Program-made: the position numbers and the translations under genes
The notes under the pieces: model-generated
Database searches by the model: none
What the model was told of the DNA's origin: nothing
What the model saw: only the letters and a program-made list of their open reading frames with translations
Part shown: in pieces, positions 17,698-28,375 of the stretch
Position numbering within the stretch: the stretch's first letter is position 1
How the letters are laid out: each line of letters begins with the position of its first letter
Source: an uncultured Methanobrevibacter sp.
GTDB lineage: Archaea; Methanobacteriota; Methanobacteria; Methanobacteriales; Methanobacteriaceae
DNA: 64,000 nt
Assembly (NCBI RefSeq): GCF_937881195.1
Contig: NZ_CALGFC010000053.1
Span: 9,481-73,480, forward strand
Reading direction: 5' to 3'

Positions 17698-20118
17698 TTA
17701 ATCATTTTTTATTATAGTAACTGTACTTACTTTTTGATTATCTCTTAGTTTTATTAATTTTACCCCTTGTGTAACACGTTCACTAGTTTTGAATTGTTTT
17801 AATGGGGATCTTATTATAATTCCATCATTAGTGACGACAATGATGTCTTCATCACCATCAATTGACTTTATAGACACAATATTCCCTGTTTTAGGGGTTT
17901 TTCGCAATGCTTTAATTCCTTTTCCTCCCCTATGTGTTAAACGATATTTTTCAACATCTGTTTTTTTACCATAACCATTTTCTGTTACCACTAGAATTTT
18001 CTGACCTTTTTGAGTAATTTCACACCCAACAACAACTCCCTCATCCATTCTTATGCCTATTGAACCAGATGCATTTCTTCCAGCAACAGAGATCTCTTTT
18101 TCATCGAAATGGACAGATTTTCCATTTGAAGATGCAAGGAATATTCTATCATTGCCTTTTGTCTTTTTAACATTTATTAAAGAATCTCCGTCTTTTAGTT
18201 TAATGGCTATTTTACCAGTTTTTCTTATTTTGTCAAATTCTTTTAAAGCTGTTTTTTTGACCAAACCATTTTCTGTTGCGAATACACAATATTTAGATTT
18301 TTCTTCCTTACTAATTTTTAGTATACTTTTTACAGTTTCTTCTTCACCTAAAGGCAATAAATTTACAATAGGTAGTCCTTTTGATTGTCTAGAATAAATA
18401 GGGACTTCATAACCTTTTAAACGGTAAACTTTTCCTTTATTTGTGAAAAATAGGAGATAATCGTGGTTGCTCATGTTAATCATGTTCTCTACAGAATCAT
18501 CTTCATTTGTAGACATGCCTTTAACACCAACACCTGCACGATTTTGTGTTTTATAGGTATCTTGTTTAATGCTTTTTACATATCCTTTAGTTGTCAATGT
18601 CACAATAATATCTTCTTCTGGAATTAAAGATTCATCTTCTATAAATTCGAGGGTAGATTTATCTATAATTGTTTTACGAGGGGTAGAAAATTGATTTTTT
18701 ATTTCTAAGAGTTCTTCTCTGATAATATCTAAAACTTTATCTTCAGATTTTAAAATTTCTTTTAGTTCTTTAATTAATTTTAAAATTTTATCTAACTCAT
18801 CACTGATTTTTTTTCTTTCTAATCCAGAAAGTCTACGAAGTTGCATATCTAAAATAGCTTTACTTTGTACTTCACTTAGGTTAAATTTTTCTTTAAAAAT
18901 CTTTTTTATCTCATCCAAAGTTTCTTTTTCTTTGATAATTTTTATTATAGTGTCAATATTATCTAAAGCTATGTTTAAACCTTTTAAAATATGGGCTCTT
19001 TTTTCTGATTTCTCTAAATCAAAGTTAGTTCTTCTTATGATAATTGATTTTTGATATTGAACATAATAATTTATAATTTCAAGAAGATTCAGCCTTTGTG
19101 GCCTATTATTAACTAACATCAAGAGATTAATGCTATAATTTGTCTGTAATTGAGTTTTTTTATACAAATTGTTTAATAAAACATTTACATTGTATCCTTT
19201 TTTTACATCAATAACAATTCTTATTCCCTCTAATGTAGATTCATCATGTAGGTTTGTTATCCCTTGAATCTGTTTATCTCTTACTAATTCTGCTATTTTA
19301 GTTATTAAACTTGTTTTATTCAACTGATAAGGGATTTCTTTTATAATTAATTTAGATTTACCTTTTTTCTCTTCTATTTCGATTTTAGATTGTATTGTAA
19401 TTGAACCTTTACCTGTTTCATAAGCCTTTTTAATTCCTTTATCTCCGAGAATAGAAGCTGCTGTTGGAAAATCTGGACCTTTAATATATTTTATTAATTC
19501 TAATGTTGTTATATTTGGATTATCAATAAATGCAACACAACCATCTATTACTTCTCCCAAATTATGTGGAGGAATATTAGTAGCCATACCTACAGCTATC
19601 CCCATACTCCCATTGACTAATATATTTGGAAATCTTGAAGGTAAAACAGTAGGTTCTCTTCTTTGCCCATCATAATTGTCTATAAAGTCAACTGTGCTTT
19701 TTTCAATGTTTCTTAACATCTCCATTGAAATTTTAGAAAGACGTGCTTCAGTATATCTGTAAGCACCTGCACCATCCCCATCAATAGAACCAAAATTTCC
19801 ATGACCATCGATTAAAGTATTACTATAAGTGAAATCTTGTGCCATTCTAACCATTGACTCATAAATTGCAGAATCTCCGTGTGGATGGTAATGCCCCATA
19901 ATTGCACCTACTGCATTAGCAGATTTTTGATGTTTTTTATTAGGAAGCATTCCTTCTTCATACATAGTATACAGAATACGTCTATGAACAGGTTTTAAAC
20001 CATCTCTAACATCCGGTATGGCACGTGAAATAATAACACTCATAGAATAATCTAAAAATGAATTTTTCACTTCAGAAGATATATTTACTTTAGTTATTTT
20101 GTCAGTTGAATCGTCCAT
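17698..20118 (-). CDS. gyrA: DNA gyrase subunit A
   Basis: This is the DNA-cleaving and wrapping subunit of a bacterial-type gyrase, which introduces negative supercoils with ATP. I start at the ATG at 20118 because GAGG lies six bases upstream; the ATG at 20130 is too close to its purine run. With this start the active-site tyrosine in AYRYTEARLS is residue 122. Conserved blocks are SRAIPDVRDGLKPVHRRIL, HYHPHGDSAIYE, and DMQLRRLSGLE in the coiled-coil region. The C-terminal beta-pinwheel carries THRGGKG at 728-734, a recognisable variant of the GyrA box QRRGGKG needed for wrapping and supercoiling, which argues for gyrase rather than topoisomerase IV. It follows gyrB by about 190 bases. Confidence 0.93.
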   Translation of the reverse strand: MDDSTDKITKVNISSEVKNSFLDYSMSVIISRAIPDVRDGLKPVHRRILYTMYEEGMLPNKKHQKSANAVGAIMGHYHPHGDSAIYESMVRMAQDFTYSNTLIDGHGNFGSIDGDGAGAYRYTEARLSKISMEMLRNIEKSTVDFIDNYDGQRREPTVLPSRFPNILVNGSMGIAVGMATNIPPHNLGEVIDGCVAFIDNPNITTLELIKYIKGPDFPTAASILGDKGIKKAYETGKGSITIQSKIEIEEKKGKSKLIIKEIPYQLNKTSLITKIAELVRDKQIQGITNLHDESTLEGIRIVIDVKKGYNVNVLLNNLYKKTQLQTNYSINLLMLVNNRPQRLNLLEIINYYVQYQKSIIIRRTNFDLEKSEKRAHILKGLNIALDNIDTIIKIIKEKETLDEIKKIFKEKFNLSEVQSKAILDMQLRRLSGLERKKISDELDKILKLIKELKEILKSEDKVLDIIREELLEIKNQFSTPRKTIIDKSTLEFIEDESLIPEEDIIVTLTTKGYVKSIKQDTYKTQNRAGVGVKGMSTNEDDSVENMINMSNHDYLLFFTNKGKVYRLKGYEVPIYSRQSKGLPIVNLLPLGEEETVKSILKISKEEKSKYCVFATENGLVKKTALKEFDKIRKTGKIAIKLKDGDSLINVKKTKGNDRIFLASSNGKSVHFDEKEISVAGRNASGSIGIRMDEGVVVGCEITQKGQKILVVTENGYGKKTDVEKYRLTHRGGKGIKALRKTPKTGNIVSIKSIDGDEDIIVVTNDGIIIRSPLKQFKTSERVTQGVKLIKLRDNQKVSTVTIIKND

Positions 20119-20310
20119 TTTATTCCTCATTATCCCCTATATTATATTTTATTTATTTGTTTCTTATAATTTTTATTAATTTTATTTTATTCCTTTATAT
20201 CTGATAAACTCCACTAATAAAATCTAAAATTATTTATTTTTTAATAAATATCTAAATATCAAATATTATAATAAATATAAAATATTGTAAATATCAAACA
20301 TTATAAAATA

Positions 20311-22233
20311 TCAAACATCTAAATTTCTAACATTTAATGCATTTTCTTCAATAAATTTTCTTCTTGGAGCAACTTCTTCTCCCATCAATATTTGGAAAGT
20401 TTCATCAGCTAAAATAGCATCATCTAATTCAATTTTAAGAAGGTTTCTAGTTTTTAAGTCCATAGTAGTTTCTCTAAGTTCAATTGAATCCATTTCACCC
20501 AAACCTTTCATTCTACTTATTTCATATTTAGTTTTTTCACCTAAATTATTAACATATTCATCAAGTTCGGCCTGGTTTAAAACATATTTATTAGTTTTCC
20601 CATGACTTATTTTGAATAAAGGAGGTTGAGCTGCGTATATATGTCCATTTTCTACTAATGGTTTAAAATACCTGTAAAAAAAGGTTAAAAGGAGTGTTCT
20701 AATATGTGAACCATCAACATCTGCATCAGTCATAATTATGATTTTGTCATATCTAAGTTTATTAATATCAAATTCATCTCCAATGCCTGTACCAAAAGCA
20801 GTTATCAAACTTCTAATTTCTTCATTAGCTAAAACTTTATCAAGTCGTGATTTTTCAACATTTAATATTTTTCCACGAATTGGTAAGACTGCTTGTATTC
20901 TAGAGTCTCTACCTTGTTTAGCAGGACCTGCTGCAGAATTACCTTCCACAATAAAAATTTCTGTTTTTTCAACATCTTTACAGGAACAATCTACTAATTT
21001 TCCCCATTGAGTTGTAAGTTCTAATCCACCTTTTCTTCTTGTCAGTTCTCTTGCTTTTTTTGCAGCTATTCTTGATTTAGTAGCTGCCATGGATTTTTCA
21101 ACAATTATTTTAGCTTCTTTTGGATTTTCTAACAAAAATTGCTTAAAACCATTTGAAAAGATTTTTGATGCAATTTTTTTAACTTCTGAATTACCTAATT
21201 TTGTTTTTGTTTGCCCTTCAAATTGAGGATTTGGATGTTTACAGGAAATTATCATTGTTAAACCTTCCCTAACATCTGGACCAATCATAGGCTCATCTTT
21301 TTCTTTTAAAATCTTTTTATCCTTAGCATATCTCTTTATTTCTTTTGTTAATGCTTGTTTTACTCCTTCTTCATGAGTTCCTCCCTCATGAGTGTTAATA
21401 TTATTAACAAAAGAATATACTAATTCTGAGTATCCTTTATTGTACTGAAGTGCTACTTCAACGATCACATCATCTATTTTATCTTCTATATGGGCGATGG
21501 TTTTGTTTATAGGGGATCTGTTTTTATTTAGCATTTCAATATACTGTTTTATTCCACCATCATATAGAAATTCTTCTTGAATTTCTTCTGTTTTCCTTTT
21601 ATCAGCTAAAATTATTTTTAAACCTTTATTTAAAAATGCTAATTCTCTTAAACGTGTTTTTAGAATGTCATAATCAAATTCTATTGTTTCAGTAAAAATT
21701 TCAGGGTCTGGTTTGAAAGTTACAGAGGTTCCAGTGATTTCTGGATCACAACTTCCAACCACTTTTAATTTTTCAATATCTTTTCCACCATTTCTAAAAC
21801 TCATTGAATAGATGGACCCTTTTTGGCATACTTCAACTTTTAAAAAACTACTTAATGCATTAACAACACTAGCTCCAACTCCATGTAATCCTCCAGAAAC
21901 TTTATATCCTCCTTCACCAAATTTACCTCCTGCATGTAAAATAGTAAACACGGTTTCAATAGTTGAAACTCCTGTTTTCGGATGGATACCTGTAGGTATT
22001 CCTCTTCCATTATCGATAACTGTAATAGAATTGTCTTCATTTATGGATACTTTTATAAGATCAGAAAAACCTGCTAATGCTTCATCAATACCATTATCTA
22101 CAATTTCCCATGCTAAATGGTGAAGCCCACGGCTACTTGTTGATCCAATATACATTCCTGGACGTTTTCTAACAGCCTCTAATCCTTCTAATACTTTAAT
22201 GTCTTCATCGTTGTAGTGTGTTTCATCTGTCAT
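20311..22233 (-). CDS. gyrB: DNA gyrase subunit B
   Basis: This is the ATPase and Toprim subunit of gyrase. The GHKL ATPase part shows EGLEAVRKRPGMYIGS, EIVDNGIDEALAG and GLHGVGASVVNALS. The Toprim part shows IFIVEGNSAAGPAKQGRDS, where bacteria usually have EGDSAGG, and the metal site MTDADVDGSHIRTL. The C-terminal SRMKGLGEMDS block is intact. The 640 residues match short, Gram-positive-like GyrB without the proteobacterial insertion. The start lies after AGGTTAAAG. The pair sits on the minus strand inside a plus-strand glycan island, and was probably acquired from bacteria. Confidence 0.94.
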   Translation of the reverse strand: MTDETHYNDEDIKVLEGLEAVRKRPGMYIGSTSSRGLHHLAWEIVDNGIDEALAGFSDLIKVSINEDNSITVIDNGRGIPTGIHPKTGVSTIETVFTILHAGGKFGEGGYKVSGGLHGVGASVVNALSSFLKVEVCQKGSIYSMSFRNGGKDIEKLKVVGSCDPEITGTSVTFKPDPEIFTETIEFDYDILKTRLRELAFLNKGLKIILADKRKTEEIQEEFLYDGGIKQYIEMLNKNRSPINKTIAHIEDKIDDVIVEVALQYNKGYSELVYSFVNNINTHEGGTHEEGVKQALTKEIKRYAKDKKILKEKDEPMIGPDVREGLTMIISCKHPNPQFEGQTKTKLGNSEVKKIASKIFSNGFKQFLLENPKEAKIIVEKSMAATKSRIAAKKARELTRRKGGLELTTQWGKLVDCSCKDVEKTEIFIVEGNSAAGPAKQGRDSRIQAVLPIRGKILNVEKSRLDKVLANEEIRSLITAFGTGIGDEFDINKLRYDKIIIMTDADVDGSHIRTLLLTFFYRYFKPLVENGHIYAAQPPLFKISHGKTNKYVLNQAELDEYVNNLGEKTKYEISRMKGLGEMDSIELRETTMDLKTRNLLKIELDDAILADETFQILMGEEVAPRRKFIEENALNVRNLDV

Positions 22234-22363
22234 ATTTTCTTCTTTAACCTTTATTTTTTTAAAATTTAAATATTATGAATTTAAATATTATGATTATATT
22301 AATTTTATTTATAAATTTTATTTATAAATTTTTTTTTTAAAAATTTGGAAATTTTTATTTATT

Positions 22364-23659
22364 TCAAAATTTTTTTATATTCCATAAATTTCCATAGTTT
22401 ATAATTTCAATTTCATCTTTTTTAGATGTATTGGTTTTATTAATTTTGGAATTATTAGATATGATATTTTTTGTATCAAAAATAATAGGGTTTTTCATTT
22501 TTTCTTTGATTAAATCATAGTCTAAATTTTTATATTCTTCGTGGTCAGATAATATAATGGATATATCAGCATTTTGAATAGCTTCTTCAAAACTACAGTA
22601 GTTTTCATTTTCAACATGAGGATCATGAATAGCTATTTCAAAACCTTCTTTTTTTAATAAATCTATACATATCAAGGCAGGACTTTCTCTTGTATCTCCA
22701 GTATTTCCTTTATATGCAACTCCTAAAACAGCTATTTTGGCTTTTTCAACATTATTTATATTTTCTAAAATTTCTTTTGTTTTATCAACCACAAATTTAG
22801 GCATACTATTATTAGTATCTCTAGCTAATTTAATAATTTTTGCTTCTTCAGGAGCTAAGGAATAAATGAAATAAGGATCAATAGCTAGACAGTGCCCACC
22901 AACACCTGGTCCAGGACTATGTATGTTCACTCTTGGATGTTTGTTAGCTAATTCAATAACATCTAGTGCATTTACTCCTATTTTTGAGCATACTTTCGTT
23001 AATTCATTAGCTAATGCTATATTAACATCTCTAAATGTATTTTCCATACATTTAGACATTTCAGCAGTTTTAGCCTCTGTTTTCATTATTTTGCCTTTAA
23101 CAAAAGTCTCATAAACTTGGGCTGATTTGTTAGAGCATTCTTCTGTTATTCCACCAACTATCCTGTCATTATTTATAAGCTCTTCCATTATTTTTCCTGG
23201 GAGAACTCTTTCAGGACAATGTGATAAGTATAAGTCTTTACCAATCTCAAAACCCGCACTTTCAAAAATAGGTTTTATAATTTCATCTGTTGACATTGGG
23301 GCTATTGTAGATTCAACAATAACAATATTTCCTTTTTCTAAATAAGGAACTATTGATTCACATGCAGAGATAACAAAACTTAAATCACAAGAAAGATCTT
23401 TTATATTGTTTGGAGTTGGAACTGTAATTATAAAGACATCACTTTTTTGAGGTTCTAAAGATGCATGATACTTTTTATTATCTATAGCTAGCTTTAATTT
23501 TTCTTTCAACCCTGGTTCTTCTATATGAATTTGACAACTGTTTAAACAATCAATAATTTTAGGGTTTATATCAACACCTATCACTTCACAGTTATTATCT
23601 GCAAACAAAACTGCTGTTGGAAGACCAATATACCCTTGACCAATTATACAGACTTTCAT
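22364..23659 (-). CDS. wecC: UDP-N-acetyl-D-mannosamine dehydrogenase
   Basis: This is an NAD-dependent UDP-sugar dehydrogenase that oxidises C6 to a uronic acid. The Rossmann motif IGQGYIGLPTAVLFADNNC begins at residue 5. VPTPNNIKD and ESTIAPMSTDE follow. The catalytic cysteine lies in GPGVGGHCLAIDPYFIYS, the form typical of the WecC/UDP-ManNAc branch rather than UDP-glucose dehydrogenase. GVAYKGNTGDTRESPA is the third-domain signature. I start at the ATG at 23659, with GTGAT four bases upstream. It stands alone and divergent from ugd. The epimerase WecB that makes UDP-ManNAc is not in the window. A UDP-GalNAc or UDP-GlcNAc dehydrogenase role is an alternative. Confidence 0.85.
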   Translation of the reverse strand: MKVCIIGQGYIGLPTAVLFADNNCEVIGVDINPKIIDCLNSCQIHIEEPGLKEKLKLAIDNKKYHASLEPQKSDVFIITVPTPNNIKDLSCDLSFVISACESIVPYLEKGNIVIVESTIAPMSTDEIIKPIFESAGFEIGKDLYLSHCPERVLPGKIMEELINNDRIVGGITEECSNKSAQVYETFVKGKIMKTEAKTAEMSKCMENTFRDVNIALANELTKVCSKIGVNALDVIELANKHPRVNIHSPGPGVGGHCLAIDPYFIYSLAPEEAKIIKLARDTNNSMPKFVVDKTKEILENINNVEKAKIAVLGVAYKGNTGDTRESPALICIDLLKKEGFEIAIHDPHVENENYCSFEEAIQNADISIILSDHEEYKNLDYDLIKEKMKNPIIFDTKNIISNNSKINKTNTSKKDEIEIINYGNLWNIKKF

Positions 23660-24661
23660 TATAATCACTAGCTAATTTTATATTATAGAATTAATTAAAT
23701 TATTTAATAATCTTTTTTGATTTTAATTTAGATATATATTAGTTTTAATAGAAAATTTATATAAATCAATAAGATTTCAATAGTTTAATTTTTTAATTGT
23801 TTTTTCATATATTAAAAAGAAAATTACTTTTAATAAGATAATTTTTTTAAATAAAATAGTTTCTTATAACTACTTCTTATTTTTTTTTTTTTTTTTTAAA
23901 AAAAAATGATATTTTGTTGTTGTAATTCAATTAAAAAATATGTTTTAATATTTATATAATTTATTTTTAATAGATATATAATTTATTTTTAATAGATAGT
24001 TATTAATTAAAATTAATACTAAATTCTATATAATATTAAAATATTTATTAAAATATTTATATCAGTAAAATTAATATTAAGTTTAAATGTATTAATAAGT
24101 TTTAATATATAAATTAAATATATTTAATAATTATTTAAGCCAATATTACTTTGAAGCTTATAATAAATTTAAATTTTATAATATATTAAAATTTATATTA
24201 ATTATTTAATAGGATTATTAATACCTGCATTATTTTATTATACAAAATATTATATTTTCATATCTATTAATAGTATATCGAATTATTCTTTATTTATTAA
24301 TAGTATATTGAATTATTTCATATTTAGAATTATTTCATATTTGTTAATATTATATTTGCATTTGTATATATATTAATATTATGTTATTATTGAATTAAAA
24401 TTCTTATTAAATAATTAATTTTCATTTATCTTCTTAATTGAAACATATTTTACTAATTAAGGTTTTTATTAATTTTTTTACAAAATTTATATGAAATTTT
24501 AATTTCTAAATCATATTACGATATATTATTTGTATATTGTATAATATATTGTATATTATAAAATTCAATCTTATACAAAATAACTTGCTATTAGTTATTT
24601 TTTGAAACATTAAAGGTATTAAAAATATTTATTTAAATATTAAATTTATCAGTGGATTATT
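23660..24661. promoter_or_regulatory. 1-kb divergent spacer between wecC and ugd, with repeats
   Basis: No gene is supported. It must contain both promoters. At 23880-23906 a run of 18 T is followed directly by nine A. At 24265-24289 and 24295-24319 a near-identical 25-base phrase repeats at a 30-base offset. Straight after, a 17-base unit (GAATTATTTCATATTT plus one base) occurs twice in tandem at 24310-24343. No stable GC-containing structure suggestive of a tRNA or ncRNA is visible. Confidence 0.5.
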
Positions 24662-25981
24662 ATGAATATAACAGTTATTGGAACAGGGTATGTAGGTTTA
24701 GTAACAGGGACTTGCTTTTCAGAAATGGGAAATAATGTTTATTGTGTAGATATTGATGAAAATAAAATTAATTCTCTCAAGAACGGCATAATGCCTATTT
24801 ATGAACAGCATTTAGAAAATATGGTTATCAAAAATCACAAGAAAGGGAATCTTATTTTCACTACTAAATTAAATGAAGGATTAGACATATGTGATATTTG
24901 TTTTATTGCTGTAGGAACTCCAATGGCATCTGATGGTTGTGCTGACTTGAACGTTGTTTTTCAAGTAGCTAAAAATATCGGAGAATTAATGTCTAAAGAT
25001 CTTATAATTGTTACAAAATCAACAGTTCCTGTTGGAACAGGAGATAAAATTCAAAAAATTATACAAAAAGAACTTGATAAAAGGGGAGTTAACTATAAAT
25101 TTCACATGGTTTCAAATCCAGAATTTTTAAAAGAAGGAACTGCTGTTGAAGATTCTATGAGGCCAGATAGGGTTATAATCGGTTCAAACCATGAAAAAAC
25201 AATAAAAACAATTAAAGAACTTTATTCTCCTTATATTAAAAACAACGATAGATTTATTGTAATGGATATTAGAAGTGCTGAAATGTCTAAATATGCTTCT
25301 AATGCAATGTTAGCTACTAGAATTTCTTTCATGAATGAGATAGCCAATATCTGTGAAAATGTAGGAGCAGATGTTAATCAAGTTCGTTTAGGTGTTGGAA
25401 GCGATAAAAGGATTGGTTATAGCTTTCTATATGCTGGTTGTGGTTATGGGGGAAGTTGCTTCCCAAAAGATGTTAGTGCACTTATAAAAACAGGTGAAAT
25501 AGCAGGATATTCTCCTAAAATTTTAAAAGAAGTTGAAAATATAAATAACGAACAAAAAAAAGTTATTATTGACAAAATAAAAAGAAAATTTGGTGAAGAT
25601 CTTTCAAACCTAAGTTTTGGCCTTTGGGGATTATCATTTAAACCTGGAACTGATGATATGCGCGAAGCTCCATCTGTTGTTATAATTAATGGTTTAATTG
25701 ATGCTGGTGCAAAAATAAAAGCTTATGATCCTAAAGCTACTGAAATAGCTAAGAATATTTTTGAAAATAATGAAAATATTGAGTTTTGTAATAGTAAATA
25801 TGATGTATTGGATAATAGCAATGGACTTATTATTGTGACTGAATGGAATGAATTTAGAAGTCCTGATTTTAATGAAATTTATAATAGATTAAATAATAAA
25901 ATTATTTTTGATGGTAGAAATCAATTTGATAGAGAATTATTAAATAAACTTGGTTTTGAATATTACCAAATTGGTAATTAG
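24662..25981 (+). CDS. ugd: UDP-glucose / UDP-sugar 6-dehydrogenase
   Basis: This enzyme oxidises a UDP-hexose to a UDP-hexuronate for surface glycans. NITVIGTGYVGLVTGTCFSE is the Rossmann start. AVGTPMASDG, TKSTVPVGTGDK and SNPEFLKEGTAVED follow. The catalytic cysteine is in YGGSCFPKDVSALI, the UDP-glucose dehydrogenase form. GLSFKPGTDDMREAPS is the C-terminal signature. The 439 residues are normal. It opens the plus-strand nucleotide-sugar group with rfbD and rfbA, separated from rfbD by 177 bases. Confidence 0.92.
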   Translation: MNITVIGTGYVGLVTGTCFSEMGNNVYCVDIDENKINSLKNGIMPIYEQHLENMVIKNHKKGNLIFTTKLNEGLDICDICFIAVGTPMASDGCADLNVVFQVAKNIGELMSKDLIIVTKSTVPVGTGDKIQKIIQKELDKRGVNYKFHMVSNPEFLKEGTAVEDSMRPDRVIIGSNHEKTIKTIKELYSPYIKNNDRFIVMDIRSAEMSKYASNAMLATRISFMNEIANICENVGADVNQVRLGVGSDKRIGYSFLYAGCGYGGSCFPKDVSALIKTGEIAGYSPKILKEVENINNEQKKVIIDKIKRKFGEDLSNLSFGLWGLSFKPGTDDMREAPSVVIINGLIDAGAKIKAYDPKATEIAKNIFENNENIEFCNSKYDVLDNSNGLIIVTEWNEFRSPDFNEIYNRLNNKIIFDGRNQFDRELLNKLGFEYYQIGN

Positions 25982-26158
25982 TATACTGTAATTATTATTC
26001 TGCAACTATGTGCTATAAGTTCTAATTATTTATATTAATTTGTAATTTATATTATATTAATTTTCAACATATTTAGTAATTGGAATTGGATATCAAATTT
26101 ATAATTAATCATAAAAGAATTAAATGTATTTTTATTTAATAGAATAAAGGAGGATAAT

Positions 26159-27016
26159 ATGAAAATATTGATAACTGGATATAATGGAATGTTAGGTTCT
26201 GATTTAGTTGAAACATTGAAAAACGAAAATAAACATGATTTAATCCTTACTGATGTTGAAGAATTAGATATAACTAACTTTGATGAAGTTATAAAAGTTT
26301 TTAAAAATGAAAAACCGGAAATTGTAATCAATGTAGCTGCCTATACTGATGTTGATGGTTGTGAGACTAATCAGGATTTAGCTTATAATGTTAATTCTAT
26401 AGGGCCTAAAAACTTGGCTATTGCTTCAAACGAAATTAATGCTAAACTTTTACATATAAGTACTGACTATGTTTTTTCTGGAGAAGAATCTAAACCTTAT
26501 AAAGAAGAGGATGGAATTGGCCCTAAAAGTTATTATGGTAAAACTAAACTCCAAGGAGAATTATTCATTAAAGAAAACATGGAGGAATATTTTATTATTA
26601 GGACTGCATGGCTATATGGGTTTAATGGCAAAAATTTTGTAAAAACAATGTTAGAATTATCAAAAAACAATAATAAAATCACTGTTGTTAATGATCAATA
26701 TGGTTCTCCTACATTTGCAAAAGATCTGTCTAAAAGTATTTCTGAAATTATAAAAACAGATAAATATGGGGTTTATCATGTTACAAATAGTGATAGTTGT
26801 ACTTGGTATGAGTTTGCAAAACAAATATTTGAATTAGCAAATATTGATGTTAATGTTATCCCAGTAACTACTAAAGAATATCCAACACCAGCTGAAAGAC
26901 CAAAATATTCTGTACTTTCAAATGAAAAATGGGAAAATAATGGTTTTAAAAAATTAAGATCATATAAGGATGCTCTTAAAAGTTACATTGAACTTGAATT
27001 AGAAAATAGTGAATAG
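26159..27016 (+). CDS. rfbD: dTDP-4-dehydrorhamnose reductase
   Basis: This enzyme performs the last step of dTDP-L-rhamnose synthesis, reducing the 4-keto group with NAD(P)H. It is a short-chain dehydrogenase: [18 protein letters not shown] at the N-terminus, [22 protein letters not shown] near 60, and the catalytic [10 protein letters not shown] near 128. STDYVFSGE is the conserved serine-containing strand. The 285 residues are normal. GGAGG lies five bases before the ATG. It is followed after 11 bases by rfbA, so the two are co-transcribed. RfbB and RfbC are not in the window. Confidence 0.93.
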   Translation: MKILITGYNGMLGSDLVETLKNENKHDLILTDVEELDITNFDEVIKVFKNEKPEIVINVAAYTDVDGCETNQDLAYNVNSIGPKNLAIASNEINAKLLHISTDYVFSGEESKPYKEEDGIGPKSYYGKTKLQGELFIKENMEEYFIIRTAWLYGFNGKNFVKTMLELSKNNNKITVVNDQYGSPTFAKDLSKSISEIIKTDKYGVYHVTNSDSCTWYEFAKQIFELANIDVNVIPVTTKEYPTPAERPKYSVLSNEKWENNGFKKLRSYKDALKSYIELELENSE

Positions 27017-27027
27017 GAGGTGTTTTA

Positions 27028-27897
27028 ATGAAAGGCATTGTTCTGGCAGGAGGTTCTGGAACTCGACTTTATCCAATCACAAAAGCTATTTCTAAGCAAC
27101 TTATTCCTTTATATGATAAACCAATGATTTATTATCCAATATCGGTTTTAATGCTTGCAGGTATTAAGGAGATACTTATTATTTCAACTCCTCATGATCT
27201 TCCTCAATATAAGAAATTACTTGGGAATGGTGAGGATTTAGGTATTTCTTTTTCTTATTGCGAACAAAAAGAACCAAAAGGGTTAGCTGAAGCTTTTATA
27301 ATTGGAGAAGAATTTATTGGTTCTGATAATGTTGCCTTAGTTTTGGGAGATAATGTTTTTTATGGCCATAGATTGACCGAAATATTGAAAAATGCAGCTA
27401 AATTAGACCAAGGTGCAATTATTTTTGGATATTATACTAATAATCCTGAAGATTTTGGTGTTGTAGAATTTGATGATTATGGAAATGTCTTATCCATTGA
27501 AGAGAAACCAAATAATCCAAAATCGAATTATATAGTTCCTGGACTTTATTTTTATGATAATAATGTCATCAAGATAGCTAAAAATGTTAAACCTTCACTT
27601 AGGGGTGAATTAGAGATAACTTCTATCAATGAAGAGTATTTAAAACAAAATAAACTCAAAGTTGAACTTCTTGGTAGAGGCATGGCTTGGCTAGATACAG
27701 GTACCCATAATGGTCTTTTAGAAGCAGCTAACTTCATAGAGACTGTTCAAAAAAGGCAAGGTTTATATATTGCTTGCTTAGAGGAAATAGCTTATTATAA
27801 AGGTTATATTTCTAAAGAGAAGCTTATTGAAATATCTGATAATTTGAAAAAAACAGATTATGGTAAATATCTGTCTAAGTTAGCTAATAATCGATAA
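27028..27897 (+). CDS. rfbA: glucose-1-phosphate thymidylyltransferase
   Basis: This enzyme makes dTDP-glucose from dTTP and glucose 1-phosphate, the entry step to dTDP-rhamnose. [17 protein letters not shown] with the nucleotide-binding Lys is at the start, [16 protein letters not shown] follows, and [11 protein letters not shown] near 108 holds the metal-binding Asp. [25 protein letters not shown] and [12 protein letters not shown] complete the family pattern. The 289 residues match RmlA. The ribosome-binding site is AGGAGGTG. It is tightly coupled to rfbD. Confidence 0.95.
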   Translation: MKGIVLAGGSGTRLYPITKAISKQLIPLYDKPMIYYPISVLMLAGIKEILIISTPHDLPQYKKLLGNGEDLGISFSYCEQKEPKGLAEAFIIGEEFIGSDNVALVLGDNVFYGHRLTEILKNAAKLDQGAIIFGYYTNNPEDFGVVEFDDYGNVLSIEEKPNNPKSNYIVPGLYFYDNNVIKIAKNVKPSLRGELEITSINEEYLKQNKLKVELLGRGMAWLDTGTHNGLLEAANFIETVQKRQGLYIACLEEIAYYKGYISKEKLIEISDNLKKTDYGKYLSKLANNR

Positions 27898-28150
27898 ATG
27901 ATATAATACTTATAAATTTTTAATAATGATTATCAATTTAATTATGATTATTATTAAAAATAATGTTATTATAAATTATTAATAATTATAATAAATTTTT
28001 CATGAGCAATATTAATAATCATGATAATAATTTAAAAATTGATAATACATAATTTTGAAAAATAATGTATAATAAATAAAATAGTATATTAAATAGTATA
28101 TTCTAAATTATAGAATATAAAATGCTTTTTGATAATTATTTAATCTTGAA

Positions 28151-28183
28151 AAGTTGCCTTCATTATATTTTAAAAGGCAATTT
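28151..28183. other. isolated GC-containing hairpin
   Basis: AAGTTGCCTT (28151-28160) pairs with AAGGCAATTT (28174-28183) over ten positions, one of them G-U, with a 13-base loop. It contains most of the G and C in a long AT-only gap. It lies about 250 bases after rfbA. It may be a terminator, an RNA element or chance. Confidence 0.35.
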
Positions 28184-28338
28184 AATTGTAAAATATAAAA
28201 ATTTTTGCTTTCATAAAGAAGTTTGTAAAAATTTTTATTTTTATGATATTATATTATAATGTAATAACTATATTTATGTAATATGGTAATAGTTTGGCTA
28301 ATAAATTATTAATTTAATTAATTGTAGTTAATAATTAG

Positions 28339-28375
28339 TTATTAATTTATATTATTAATTTATATTATTAATTTA
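28339..28375. repeat. 13-base tandem repeat, nearly three copies
   Basis: TTATTAATTTATA at 28339-28351 and 28352-28364, with a partial third copy to 28375, all exact. It is AT-only and lies upstream of the acyltransferase gene. Confidence 0.7.

Noticed and set aside
23660..24661. Possible tRNA or ncRNA gene in the 1-kb gap
   Set aside because: No cloverleaf, CCA end or GC-rich stem is seen; the sequence is AT-only with simple repeats.
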